Source: Halorubrum trapanicum
GTDB lineage: Archaea; Halobacteriota; Halobacteria; Halobacteriales; Haloferacaceae
Direction of reading: 5' to 3'
NCBI RefSeq assembly: GCF_017873555.1
Contig: NZ_JAGGKE010000001.1
Location: forward strand, 372,001-436,000
Length of the DNA: 64,000 nt
The notes under the pieces were generated by a model. The model made no database searches. It saw nothing but the letters and a program-made list of their open reading frames with translations, and had not been told where the DNA came from. This document shows, piece by piece, positions 43,415 through 50,979 of the stretch (position 1 is the stretch's first letter; each line of letters starts with the position of its first letter). The translations under genes and the position numbers were made by a program.

Positions 43415-44536
43415 ATGTCGCCCTCCGTCCCCTCGTTCGGGAGCGCCGAGCGGTCGGCGTCCGCCGACGGCGCCAGCGACTCCCGCGGTCCCGGCGCGTC
43501 CGGCGGATCCGGTAGGCTCGGATCCGACCGCGGCCTCCGGATCCGGATGCTCGTCGCGACCGCGCTGGTCGTCGCGCTCCCGTTCGCGTTCGTGTACGCG
43601 TTCGTCTTCCTGATCAACGCGGTCGGTCTCCCGCTGTTGGAGTGGGCGAACGAGCGCCCCTACACCGGCGAGGTGTACGTCGATCCCGTCTTCCTCGCGG
43701 TCGTCGTCTTCGGCGGACTCGCCGTCCAGTACCGGTACGGGCCGCGGACCGTGCTGCGCTCGGTCGGCGCGCGGCGCGTCTCGGCCGACGAGTACCCCGA
43801 ACTCCGCGCCGCGGTGACGCGGCTGGCCGCGCAGGCCGACGTGCCCGTCCCAGATATCGCCGTCAAGCGAACCGAGCTCCCGAACGCGTTCGCGGTCGGG
43901 ACGTCGGGCGACGGCACCGTCGTCGTCACAACGGAGCTCCTCGACCGGCTCGACGACGAGGAGCTGGACGCCGTGCTCGCCCACGAGCTGTCGCACCTCG
44001 CGAACCGCGACGCGAGCCTGATGACGGTCGCGTGGGTGCTGCCGACGGTCACCTACTACGTCGCCGCCCTCGCCTTCTACGTCCTCTACGGCCTGTTCAA
44101 GCTCCTCCAATTCGGCGGTGGCGGGGGCGGAGGCGACCGAGACGGGCGCGCGCTCGCGGTCGGTCTCGTCGTGATCACCGTCAGCGCGCTGCTGACGCTC
44201 ACCGTCTCCGCGATGTTCTGGGTCGGGAGCGTCCTGATCCACCGCGTGCTCTCGCGATACCGCGAGTACGCGGCCGACCGCGGGGCCGCGGAGATCACCG
44301 GCTCGCCCGCCGCGCTGGCGAGCGCCCTGCGGACCGTCGACGAGGTGATGCCGGAGGTGCCCGACAGCGACCTCCGCGAGCTCGACGGCGGCGCGGAGGC
44401 GCTGTACCTCGCGCCGCTGGAGGCCCGGGCGTTCGGCGACAAGGAGCTGGTCAGCACGGACGTGTTCCCGGAGACGCACCCGCCGACCCGAGAGCGGATC
44501 GCGCGGCTCCGCGAGCTGGCGGGTGAGGAGGCGTGA
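43415..44536 (+). CDS. HtpX-like M48 membrane metalloprotease
   Basis: The 373-residue protein has membrane segments near 45-70 and 80-100, the zinc motif HELSH (residues 190-194), two more membrane helices around a Gly-rich loop, and the third-ligand Glu region SRYREYAADRGA. HtpX-type enzymes degrade damaged membrane proteins on the cytoplasmic face. A CATTTAA box lies 33-39 bases upstream. The stop overlaps the next gene's GTG start by four bases. Confidence 0.92.
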   Translation: MSPSVPSFGSAERSASADGASDSRGPGASGGSGRLGSDRGLRIRMLVATALVVALPFAFVYAFVFLINAVGLPLLEWANERPYTGEVYVDPVFLAVVVFGGLAVQYRYGPRTVLRSVGARRVSADEYPELRAAVTRLAAQADVPVPDIAVKRTELPNAFAVGTSGDGTVVVTTELLDRLDDEELDAVLAHELSHLANRDASLMTVAWVLPTVTYYVAALAFYVLYGLFKLLQFGGGGGGGDRDGRALAVGLVVITVSALLTLTVSAMFWVGSVLIHRVLSRYREYAADRGAAEITGSPAALASALRTVDEVMPEVPDSDLRELDGGAEALYLAPLEARAFGDKELVSTDVFPETHPPTRERIARLRELAGEEA

Positions 44537-45954
44537 CGGGCGACGAACGCCCCTCGTCGCCGCCGACCCGCCGGCGGTTCCTCGCGGGCGTCGCGACCGC
44601 CTTCGCGGCGGCGACCGCCGGCTGCGGCTACGTCCCGGGCGGCGGCGACCTCGCGTGGCGGGAGTCGCTCCGGGTCGGGAGCCTGGCGTTCGGTTCCGAC
44701 AGGCGGTCCCTCCCGGCCGAGGATCGGCTGGTCACCGTCGAGAACCAGTCCGGGCGCGACTACGACTTCGAGGAGGAGGTCTGGCGCGACGTCGAGAACG
44801 CGGCCGTCTCGGTCCTCACGCCCGACGGGACTCTCCGGAGCGTCGGCGAGACGGAACGGCAGGCCGTCGGTGCGCCCGCGGTCGGCGGCGACGCCGTCTT
44901 CCTCCCGCTCGAACGGGATCGACTGACGGCGGTCGACCTGTCGGAAGGGGAACCGTCAGCGGGCGGTTCGTCCGAGGCGGATCCCGCCGGGAGCGACGGC
45001 TCGACGGAGGAGTCGGCGGACGGCGCGGTCCGCTGGCGGATCGACGCCGGATCGCTCCTCGCGACCGGATCCGAGGGCGGGTCCGGGAACGACGGGACGG
45101 CCGACGGGGACGAGACGACCGACGGAGACGGGACGGCCGACGGGGACGAGACGACCGACGGAGACGGGACGACCGACGGGGGTGGGTCGTCCCTCCGCGG
45201 CGTCCGCGCGAGCGACTCGATCGTCGTCGCGGTGGGAGCGCACGGGATCGCGGCGGTCGACGCGGAGACGGGCGACCGCGCGCTCGCGGTCCCGGACCTG
45301 TGGACCGACGAGAGCGGCGGGTCCCCCGCCGACCCGACGCCGCGCGTCGCGGTCGACGACGCTACCGTGTGGGTTCTGATCCCCGGAGACGCGGCGGCAA
45401 CCGAGAACGGCGACGCGACGGTCGTCGGGTACGATCGGACGGGAGCGCGCCGCGTCGAGCGTGCCGTCGACGACGCGAACGACTGGATCGTCGCCGTCGA
45501 CGGCACCGTCGCGGTCGGCGGCGCCGACGGGACGCTCACCGGATACGACCGCGAACTCGAACGCCGGTTCGCGCTCGACGCGCAGGCCCCCGAGAGCCGA
45601 CCGCCTCACGTCTCGGGCGAGGGACGCCTCTACTACTCGCACGGGCGGACGGTCGTCGGGGTCGACGTCGACGCGGGCGAGGTCGCGTTCGAGCGGTCGG
45701 ATCTCCCCCGGGGTCACCTCGCCGTCGACGAGCGGGGCGCGTACGTCGCGGAGCGCGGGGACGGATTCGACGACGCGGAAGCCCGGATGGTCGCCGTCGG
45801 TACCGACGGGTCGGTTCGGTGGGAGACACCGTTCCCGGAGGGCGTCGAGCCGTCGGAGCTGTTCGCGATCGGCGGGCGGCTGGTCGCCCTCGACGGCGGC
45901 ACGGCGTACGGGTTCCGCGCGACCCCGGGCGAGCGCTGGTCGCCGCTCGGGTAG
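44533..45954 (+). CDS. Tat lipoprotein with PQQ-like beta-propeller
   Basis: The 473-residue protein starts with GTG and has a twin-arginine signal (TRRRFLAGVATAFAAATAGC). The rest has repeated strands of the PQQ-type propeller (GDAVFLPLERDRLTAVDL, IVVAVGAHGIAAVDAETGD, TVVGYDRTG and similar), interrupted by a low-complexity Asp/Gly/Thr segment encoded by a 36-bp tandem repeat. Such proteins serve as extracytoplasmic scaffolds or dehydrogenases; no cofactor site is certain. It is translationally coupled to the HtpX-like gene, perhaps as a partner or quality-control factor. Confidence 0.85.
   Translation: MTGDERPSSPPTRRRFLAGVATAFAAATAGCGYVPGGGDLAWRESLRVGSLAFGSDRRSLPAEDRLVTVENQSGRDYDFEEEVWRDVENAAVSVLTPDGTLRSVGETERQAVGAPAVGGDAVFLPLERDRLTAVDLSEGEPSAGGSSEADPAGSDGSTEESADGAVRWRIDAGSLLATGSEGGSGNDGTADGDETTDGDGTADGDETTDGDGTTDGGGSSLRGVRASDSIVVAVGAHGIAAVDAETGDRALAVPDLWTDESGGSPADPTPRVAVDDATVWVLIPGDAAATENGDATVVGYDRTGARRVERAVDDANDWIVAVDGTVAVGGADGTLTGYDRELERRFALDAQAPESRPPHVSGEGRLYYSHGRTVVGVDVDAGEVAFERSDLPRGHLAVDERGAYVAERGDGFDDAEARMVAVGTDGSVRWETPFPEGVEPSELFAIGGRLVALDGGTAYGFRATPGERWSPLG
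45096..45180 (+). repeat. 36-bp tandem repeat in the propeller lipoprotein
   Basis: Two exact 36-bp units (45096-45131, 45132-45167) and part of a third encode GDETTDGDGTAD-type linkers. The unit length is the same as in the halocyanin repeat, but the sequence differs. Confidence 0.9.
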
Positions 45955-46005
45955 AAGCGAAATCGGTCGGGAAGAAGCGAGATCGAGCGAGCCGACCGCG
46001 ACGCG

Positions 46006-47349
46006 TCAACCCAGCAGGCTCTCGCCGTCGAACTCGGCGTCGACGTCGACGTCCATCAGGTCGAGGACGGTCGGGGTCACGTCGAAGAGGTTCGCGTCGG
46101 TCAGGTCGAGGTCGGGGTCGGTCGCGTACAGCAGCGAGTTCTCGAACTTGTGCATCCCGTTTCGCGGGCCTTCGGTGAAGACGGCCTCCTTGCCCGAGAA
46201 GCCGGACTTGAGGTCGAACCCGTCCGCGGGAATGACGACCAGGTCCGGGGCGATCTCGTCGTGGTCGCCGTCGAAGACGGTCTCGCCTTTCACGATCCGC
46301 TTGCACACCTCTCGGCCGTCCGGCCCGGTGAGCGATTCGAGGTCGTCGATGAGTTCCTCGCGCGTCTCCTCGTACTCCGCTTCGGGAACGACGCCGTTCG
46401 GCTCGCGTCCCTCCAGGTTGAGGTAGAACCGGCCGGGAATGAGCGAGTACGCGCGGGTCTCGTCGTCGATGTCCGTGAGCGAGTCGTGGTCGGCGTCCTC
46501 GTAGGAGAGCCACCCCTCGTCGGCGAGGAACTGGTTGAAGTTCACCTCCCAGTTCAGCTCAGTGAAGCCGTGGTCGGAGGCGACGATCAGCGTGGTGTCG
46601 TCGTCCAGCGAGTCGCGGATCTCGCCGATGTACCCGTCGAGCCGCCGGTAGAACTCGAGGAACTCCTCGGCGTACTCGCCGTCGTTCGCGTAGTCGCCGA
46701 ACAGGAAGTGGTTCACCCGGTCGGTGCTCATGAAGACGCCGAAGAAGAGGTCCCAGTCGTCCTCGGCGAGGTAGTGAGAGAAGGCCTCGTACCGGGCGTC
46801 GAGGGTCGCGTACGCGTTCTCGACGAACTCCGTCTTGTCGTCGTCGTGGCCGAGCTTGGCGTTGACGTCGATGCGGTAGTCGAAGCCGTCGAGCGTCTCG
46901 CGGACCGACTCGTCGCTCGCGGCCGCGTCGAGGTCGGGCGAGAGGAAACCGGAGACCATCCGCTGGACCCGCGTCGACGGCGGGAACGTCACGGGAACGT
47001 TGAGGACGGTCGCGTCGCGGCCGGCGTCGGTGACGCGGTCCCACAGCCGGGTCGCCTTCACGTGGCGCCCGAGCGGGACGTACGTCTCGTAGGAGTCGAC
47101 CTCGCGATCCTGAAAGCCGTACACGCCCGTGGCGCCGGGGTTCACGCCGGTCGTGAGGCTCGGCCAGCACGCGCTCGACTCCGGCGGGACGATGCTCTCC
47201 AGCCGCCCGCCGGAGCCGGTCTCGGCGATGTCGGTCAGGTTCTCGAAGACGTCGGGATGGTCCTCGACGAGATCGAGCGGTACGCCGTCGATTCCGAGGA
47301 AGACGACGCGGCCGTCGTCGTCGCCGCGGAGCCGGTCGAACAGACCCAT
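46006..47349 (-). CDS. Alkaline-phosphatase-superfamily phosphodiesterase
   Basis: The 447-residue protein has the metal Asp in VVFLGIDGVPLDLV, a nucleophile region ESSACWPSLTTGVNPGATG, then MSTDRVNHF and LIVASDHGFTELN for the remaining metal ligands. This is the type I phosphodiesterase/nucleotide-pyrophosphatase group. Substrates range from nucleotides to sugar phosphates and phosphoglycans. The start MGLFDRLRGDD is preferred; an upstream ATG at 47376 is possible. It is divergent from the PAPS-reductase-family gene. Confidence 0.88.
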   Translation of the reverse strand: MGLFDRLRGDDDGRVVFLGIDGVPLDLVEDHPDVFENLTDIAETGSGGRLESIVPPESSACWPSLTTGVNPGATGVYGFQDREVDSYETYVPLGRHVKATRLWDRVTDAGRDATVLNVPVTFPPSTRVQRMVSGFLSPDLDAAASDESVRETLDGFDYRIDVNAKLGHDDDKTEFVENAYATLDARYEAFSHYLAEDDWDLFFGVFMSTDRVNHFLFGDYANDGEYAEEFLEFYRRLDGYIGEIRDSLDDDTTLIVASDHGFTELNWEVNFNQFLADEGWLSYEDADHDSLTDIDDETRAYSLIPGRFYLNLEGREPNGVVPEAEYEETREELIDDLESLTGPDGREVCKRIVKGETVFDGDHDEIAPDLVVIPADGFDLKSGFSGKEAVFTEGPRNGMHKFENSLLYATDPDLDLTDANLFDVTPTVLDLMDVDVDAEFDGESLLG

Positions 47350-47483
47350 GTCCGCTGGTTCCGCGGCGGTCGACATATCCCTTGTGTTCCACGAGACCGC
47401 GGCGGCGACGGCCCACGCGTCGGCGGTCGCCCGCGGCCGAGATTCAGAAGGCATATCTCCCTTCGCGCCGACGGGTTCGGCGT

Positions 47484-48455
47484 ATGAGCGACGACTTCCC
47501 GGCGAGCGTCGACGTCGATTACACGGACGGCGAGGGCGAGAGTCCCGACGACTACCCGTCGATCCAGCACAAAATCGAGAAGGCGGTCGAGGTCACCCGC
47601 CGCGGGCTCGAACAGTACGACAACCCCGCGGTGATGTGGACCGGCGGCAAAGACTCCACGCTGACGCTGTACTTCATCAATCAGGTGGCCGAAGAGTACG
47701 GCTACGAGAAGCCCACCGCCGTGTTCATCGACCACTTCCAGCACTTCGACTCGATCACCGACTTCGTCGAGCACTGGGCCGACGAGTGGGGGATCGACCT
47801 CGTGTACGCCCGCAACGACGACGTCGGCGCGTACGTCGAAGAGCACGGTCTCGAACCGGGTGACGACATCCCCGTCGACGCGCTCTCGGAGCACAACCAG
47901 CACCACATCCGAGAGATCCTGGAGTTCGAAGAGGACGCGTTCCCGTTCCTCTTGGACACCTACGTCGGGAACCACCTGCTGAAGACGGTCGCGCTCAACG
48001 ACGCACTCGAGGAGTACGACATCGACGGCGTCATCTCGGGCGTCCGCTGGGACGAACAGGAGGCCCGCGCCGACGAGACGTTCTTCTCGCCGCGCCACGA
48101 TCCTGATCTGTTCCCGCCCCACGATCGCATCCAGCCCATCCTCCAGTTCGCCGAGACCGACGTGTGGGACGCCTTCTGGAACTTCGTGGTGCCGGACACC
48201 GTCGACGCGTTCCCCGACGAGGGGTACATCCCGCAGGCCGACGACGACCTCCCCGAGGGGGTCACCCAAGCGGACGTACCCATCTCGCCGAAGTACTTCG
48301 CCGGATTCCGCTCGCTCGGCAGCGAGGTCTCGACGGAGAAGACGACCGAAGAGCCCGCGTGGCTCCAGAACCTCGAGGGCACGACCGAGCGCGCCGGCCG
48401 CGCCCAGGACAAAGAAGACCTGATGGAGCGCCTGCGCGACCTCGGCTACATGTAA
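47484..48455 (+). CDS. Phosphoadenosine phosphosulfate reductase family protein
   Basis: The 323-residue protein has the PP-loop MWTGGKDSTLTL (near residue 50), then FIDHFQHFDSI and GVRWDEQEARADE. The family includes PAPS/APS reductases and sulfate adenylyltransferase-like (CysD) enzymes. Typical reductase C-terminal Cys (ECGLH) is absent, so a simple reductase role is doubtful, and CysD-like or N-type ATP pyrophosphatase activity is possible. It ends in a T-run at 48480-48486. It may serve sulfate activation. Confidence 0.85.
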   Translation: MSDDFPASVDVDYTDGEGESPDDYPSIQHKIEKAVEVTRRGLEQYDNPAVMWTGGKDSTLTLYFINQVAEEYGYEKPTAVFIDHFQHFDSITDFVEHWADEWGIDLVYARNDDVGAYVEEHGLEPGDDIPVDALSEHNQHHIREILEFEEDAFPFLLDTYVGNHLLKTVALNDALEEYDIDGVISGVRWDEQEARADETFFSPRHDPDLFPPHDRIQPILQFAETDVWDAFWNFVVPDTVDAFPDEGYIPQADDDLPEGVTQADVPISPKYFAGFRSLGSEVSTEKTTEEPAWLQNLEGTTERAGRAQDKEDLMERLRDLGYM

Positions 48456-48479
48456 CGCTCGGCCGAGACTTCGACCGGA

Positions 48480-48486
48480 TTTTTTT
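48480..48486 (+). terminator. Poly-T transcription end of the PAPS-family gene
   Basis: Seven T residues follow 25 bases after the stop codon at 48455, the typical archaeal intrinsic termination signal. No strong hairpin is needed or seen. Confidence 0.6.
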
Positions 48487-48552
48487 GATCGTGTGAAAGA
48501 GCCGAGTCAAACATGGCCGCGTACCGATTCCGTGTCTACACCCACGCGAGCG

Positions 48553-48559
48553 TATTTAT
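48553..48559 (+). promoter_or_regulatory. TATA box of vapBC
   Basis: The AT-rich TATTTATG region lies about 25-30 bases before the vapB ATG at 48583, directly upstream of the palindromic operator. Confidence 0.6.
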
Positions 48560-48575
48560 GTATGGGTACCCATAC
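48560..48575. promoter_or_regulatory. 16-bp perfect palindrome, vapBC operator
   Basis: GTATGGGTACCCATAC is a perfect inverted repeat located between the TATA box and the vapB start. Binding by the VapBC complex here would block RNA polymerase, the common autoregulation of such operons. Confidence 0.75.
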
Positions 48576-48582
48576 GTAAGTC

Positions 48583-48816
48583 ATGAGCAAGAATATCTCG
48601 ATCAGCGACGACGTGTACCGCCGGCTCAAACGCGAGAAGGGCGATCGGAGTTTCAGCGATCTCATCGCCGACACGCTGGACGAGGGGGGCCGGCTCGCTG
48701 ACGTGACCGGACAGCAGGTGCTCGACCCGGAGACGTACGCTGAGGTCGACGCCGAGATCGAGCGGCTGAGCGACGGGACGCTGGATCGACTGACCGACAG
48801 AGCGACTGATCGATGA
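48583..48816 (+). CDS. vapB: VapB-type antitoxin
   Basis: The 77-residue protein begins MSKNISISDDVYRRLKREKGDRSFSDLI, an AbrB/RHH-like DNA-binding N-terminus of the archaeal VapB (DUF217-like) group, followed by a toxin-neutralising helical tail. Its stop overlaps the vapC start by four bases (ATGA). A perfect palindromic operator precedes it. Confidence 0.9.
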   Translation: MSKNISISDDVYRRLKREKGDRSFSDLIADTLDEGGRLADVTGQQVLDPETYAEVDAEIERLSDGTLDRLTDRATDR

Positions 48817-49226
48817 AGCTGCTCGACACATCGGTCGTCGTCGACATCGACCGCGGCGGTATCGACGAGAAGGTACAGGCCCTCGACGAGCAGGGTCGCC
48901 ACGCGCTCAGCATGGTGACGGTGACGGAGCTCCGACTGGGCGTCGAACTACAGTACGATCGCGGAACCGACGCGTATCGACAGGCGATGGACGACCTTGA
49001 TCGACTCCTCGCGCGCTTCGAGGTGTACCCGATCTCACGGCCGATAACGACGGCGGCCGCCGAGATAATCGCGGATCTCCGAGACGACGGGCAGCGGCTC
49101 GACGACTTACACGACGTGTACATCGGCGCGACCGCACGCGCACAGCAGTTGCCGGTGTTGACGGCGAACGTCGATCACTTCGAGCGCATCGAGAACGTGC
49201 CGGTCGTCGACTGGGCGGAATTCTGA
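48813..49226 (+). CDS. vapC: VapC-type PIN ribonuclease toxin
   Basis: The 137-residue PIN domain has the acidic quartet Asp5 (LLDTSVVVD), Glu39 (TVTELRLG), Asp101 (LHDVYIGATA) and Asp121 (TANVDHF). VapC toxins cleave specific RNAs, often tRNAs, when free of VapB. All catalytic residues are intact, so the module looks functional. It ends 35 bases before the stop of the convergent epimerase gene. Confidence 0.92.
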   Translation: MKLLDTSVVVDIDRGGIDEKVQALDEQGRHALSMVTVTELRLGVELQYDRGTDAYRQAMDDLDRLLARFEVYPISRPITTAAAEIIADLRDDGQRLDDLHDVYIGATARAQQLPVLTANVDHFERIENVPVVDWAEF

Positions 49227-49260
49227 ACGGTGGCCGAGTACCGCCTGGCGTTCCCAAGAA

Positions 49261-50178
49261 CTACTCGTCGCGGTACGGCTCACACACGAGTTCGACGCCC
49301 TCCTCGAAGCCGATCTCCGGCTCCCAGCCGGTCGCCTCGTGGAACGTCGAGTAGTCGGCCATCGTGTCGTGGACGTAGCCGTCGAAGGGGCACTCGATGT
49401 AGACGGGGTCGATGTCGGTGCCGAGCGCGTCGTTGATCATCGCGACCATCTCGTTGAACGAGTACGCCTCCTGGGTGCCGACGTTGTACACGCCCGTCAG
49501 TTCGTGGTCGGCCGCCAGCTCGCAGGCGCGGGCCACGTCCGAGACGTGCGTGAAGTCGCGGGTCTGGCTGCCGTCGCCGAACAGCTCGGGCGCCTCGCCG
49601 TTCGCGATGGCGTCCGCGAACTGCGCGACCGTGTTCGCGTACTCGCCTTTGTGTTCCTCGTTGCCGCCGAACCCCTGGTACACCGAGAAGAACCGGAGGC
49701 CGGCCATGTTCATCTCGTGGTGGTTCGCGTAGTACTCGGCGTAGCGCTCGCGAGCGAGCTTCGAGGCCTCGTAGGCGGTGCGCGCCTCGACGTCCATGTC
49801 GACCGGGGAGGGTTCGGTGCGGCTCCCGTAGATCGAGGAAGTGGAGGCGTAGACGACGGTGTCACAGCCCGCTTCGCGGGCGCGCTCGACGGTGTTGACG
49901 AACCCCTCGACGTTGACCCGGCAGCCGCGCTGGGGGTCGGACTCGTGCATGTTCCGCGAGGAGAGCGCGGCGAGGTGGAAGACGACGTCGACGTCGACGG
50001 GGAACTCGCCGTCGACGACCGAGGCCTCGACGAACTCCACGTCGGAATCGAGGTTCTCGGACGTCCCGAGATAGGTGTCGTCGACCGCGATCACGTCGTT
50101 GTCGGCCGCGAGGCGGTTCGCGAGGTTCGAGCCGATGAAGCCGGCGCCGCCCGTGACGAGGACGCGTTTGTCCTGCAT
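49261..50178 (-). CDS. NAD-dependent sugar epimerase/dehydratase (extended SDR)
   Basis: The 305-residue protein has the Rossmann loop TGGAGFIGSN (Gly10-Gly16), a Ser/Thr stretch YASTSSIYG and the catalytic YEASK (Tyr and Lys). This is the NDP-sugar epimerase/dehydratase family, for example UDP-glucose 4-epimerase. It probably supplies an activated sugar for the glycan locus. A TATA-like GATAATCC (minus strand, near 50203-50209) lies 25-31 bases before the ATG, right beside the decayed insertion sequence. Confidence 0.9.
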   Translation of the reverse strand: MQDKRVLVTGGAGFIGSNLANRLAADNDVIAVDDTYLGTSENLDSDVEFVEASVVDGEFPVDVDVVFHLAALSSRNMHESDPQRGCRVNVEGFVNTVERAREAGCDTVVYASTSSIYGSRTEPSPVDMDVEARTAYEASKLARERYAEYYANHHEMNMAGLRFFSVYQGFGGNEEHKGEYANTVAQFADAIANGEAPELFGDGSQTRDFTHVSDVARACELAADHELTGVYNVGTQEAYSFNEMVAMINDALGTDIDPVYIECPFDGYVHDTMADYSTFHEATGWEPEIGFEEGVELVCEPYRDE

Positions 50179-50209
50179 GGGTTACGCTCGTTCGGGCGTC
50201 CGGATTATC

Positions 50210-50972
50210 GTGTCGGTCCGGCGTCGACAGAGAGTGGAGATGAAATGTTAACTTGTGGATACTCTTGTAAATGGTACTTAGATAAGCTGATCCCATGCCA
50301 AGACAAACGATTGTAACCGGTTTTCGGCGGTATCGGTTCGACGTGGCAAAACGTATTTGAGAAGTGGTTTATTCATTGCTTTACTTCATGAAGGACACGT
50401 TCGACAGCATTTCGAGTCCCATATGTGACGTGTTGGAATCGGAACCCGTGGCGATGACAGGCCGCGTGTAACCATGGCGCACCCTCGACGGGAAAGACCG
50501 GGTTGTCAATCTGGTGTTTTTCACGCAGTTCTGAGAGAAACATCGATATGATCGCGTTTGTTCTCTCGGATAGAGCCGTACGTGGACAAGCGGTTCGTGT
50601 CGGGATCGACGGCAGCGTACAGCCAATATCGCTCAGGTTTGGGATCTATCACGACTTCATCGACCGCGACGAGACTCGAGTTGGGACCGTCTGTCGGCTG
50701 TAAATCGGCTTTTTGTACCCCTCGGTGGACTGTAGTTCAACGGGGATCGGCATCCAAGTTTTCAATTATCGAAACGGTATTCGAAAATGATATTCCAGCC
50801 AAATGGAGTCGGATACCGAGTTTTATCGCCGGTTCGGGCGTCACCTCTCGCTCCAGAAAATCTAACTCGATACAGCCGCTACCGCCGTTGAGACGGTCGA
50901 AACTGAGCATAGACCGTTCGATCCTCTGACCACCTCATTCCCGGCCTTATCTCAACACTACCCCACCGACAC
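50210..50972. mobile_element. Possible extent of the IS6-type element
   Basis: GTGTCGGT at 50210-50217 is repeated inverted (ACCGACAC) at 50965-50972 and brackets the transposase pseudogene, giving an element of about 763 bp, near the size of haloarchaeal IS6-type elements. The match is only 8 bp, so these ends are tentative. A target duplication was not identified. Confidence 0.35.
50278..50910 (-). pseudogene. Decayed IS6-family (ISH14-like) transposase
   Basis: Reading the minus strand and joining frames restores a full-length transposase: MLSFDRLNGGSG..., TPEPAIKLGIRLHLAG, TTVHRGVQKADLQPTDG, VAVDEVVIDPKPERYWLYAAVD, then after frameshifts VHVRLYPREQT, MFLSELREKH, GAPWLHAACHRHGF, GTRNAVERVLHEV, SNTFCHVEP and NRLQSFVLAWDQLI. 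A TGA at 50737-50739 and several frameshifts, plus an early stop at 50373-50375, break it. The second catalytic Asp is replaced by Glu (PVEGAPWL). It lies between the epimerase and the flippase genes. Confidence 0.85.
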
Positions 50973-50979
50973 CTCGAAA

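Noticed and set aside
50503-50929. Plus-strand frames of 66 and 123 codons in the 50-51 kb gap
   Set aside because: They are antisense shadows of the decayed IS6-type transposase, which is recovered from the minus strand.
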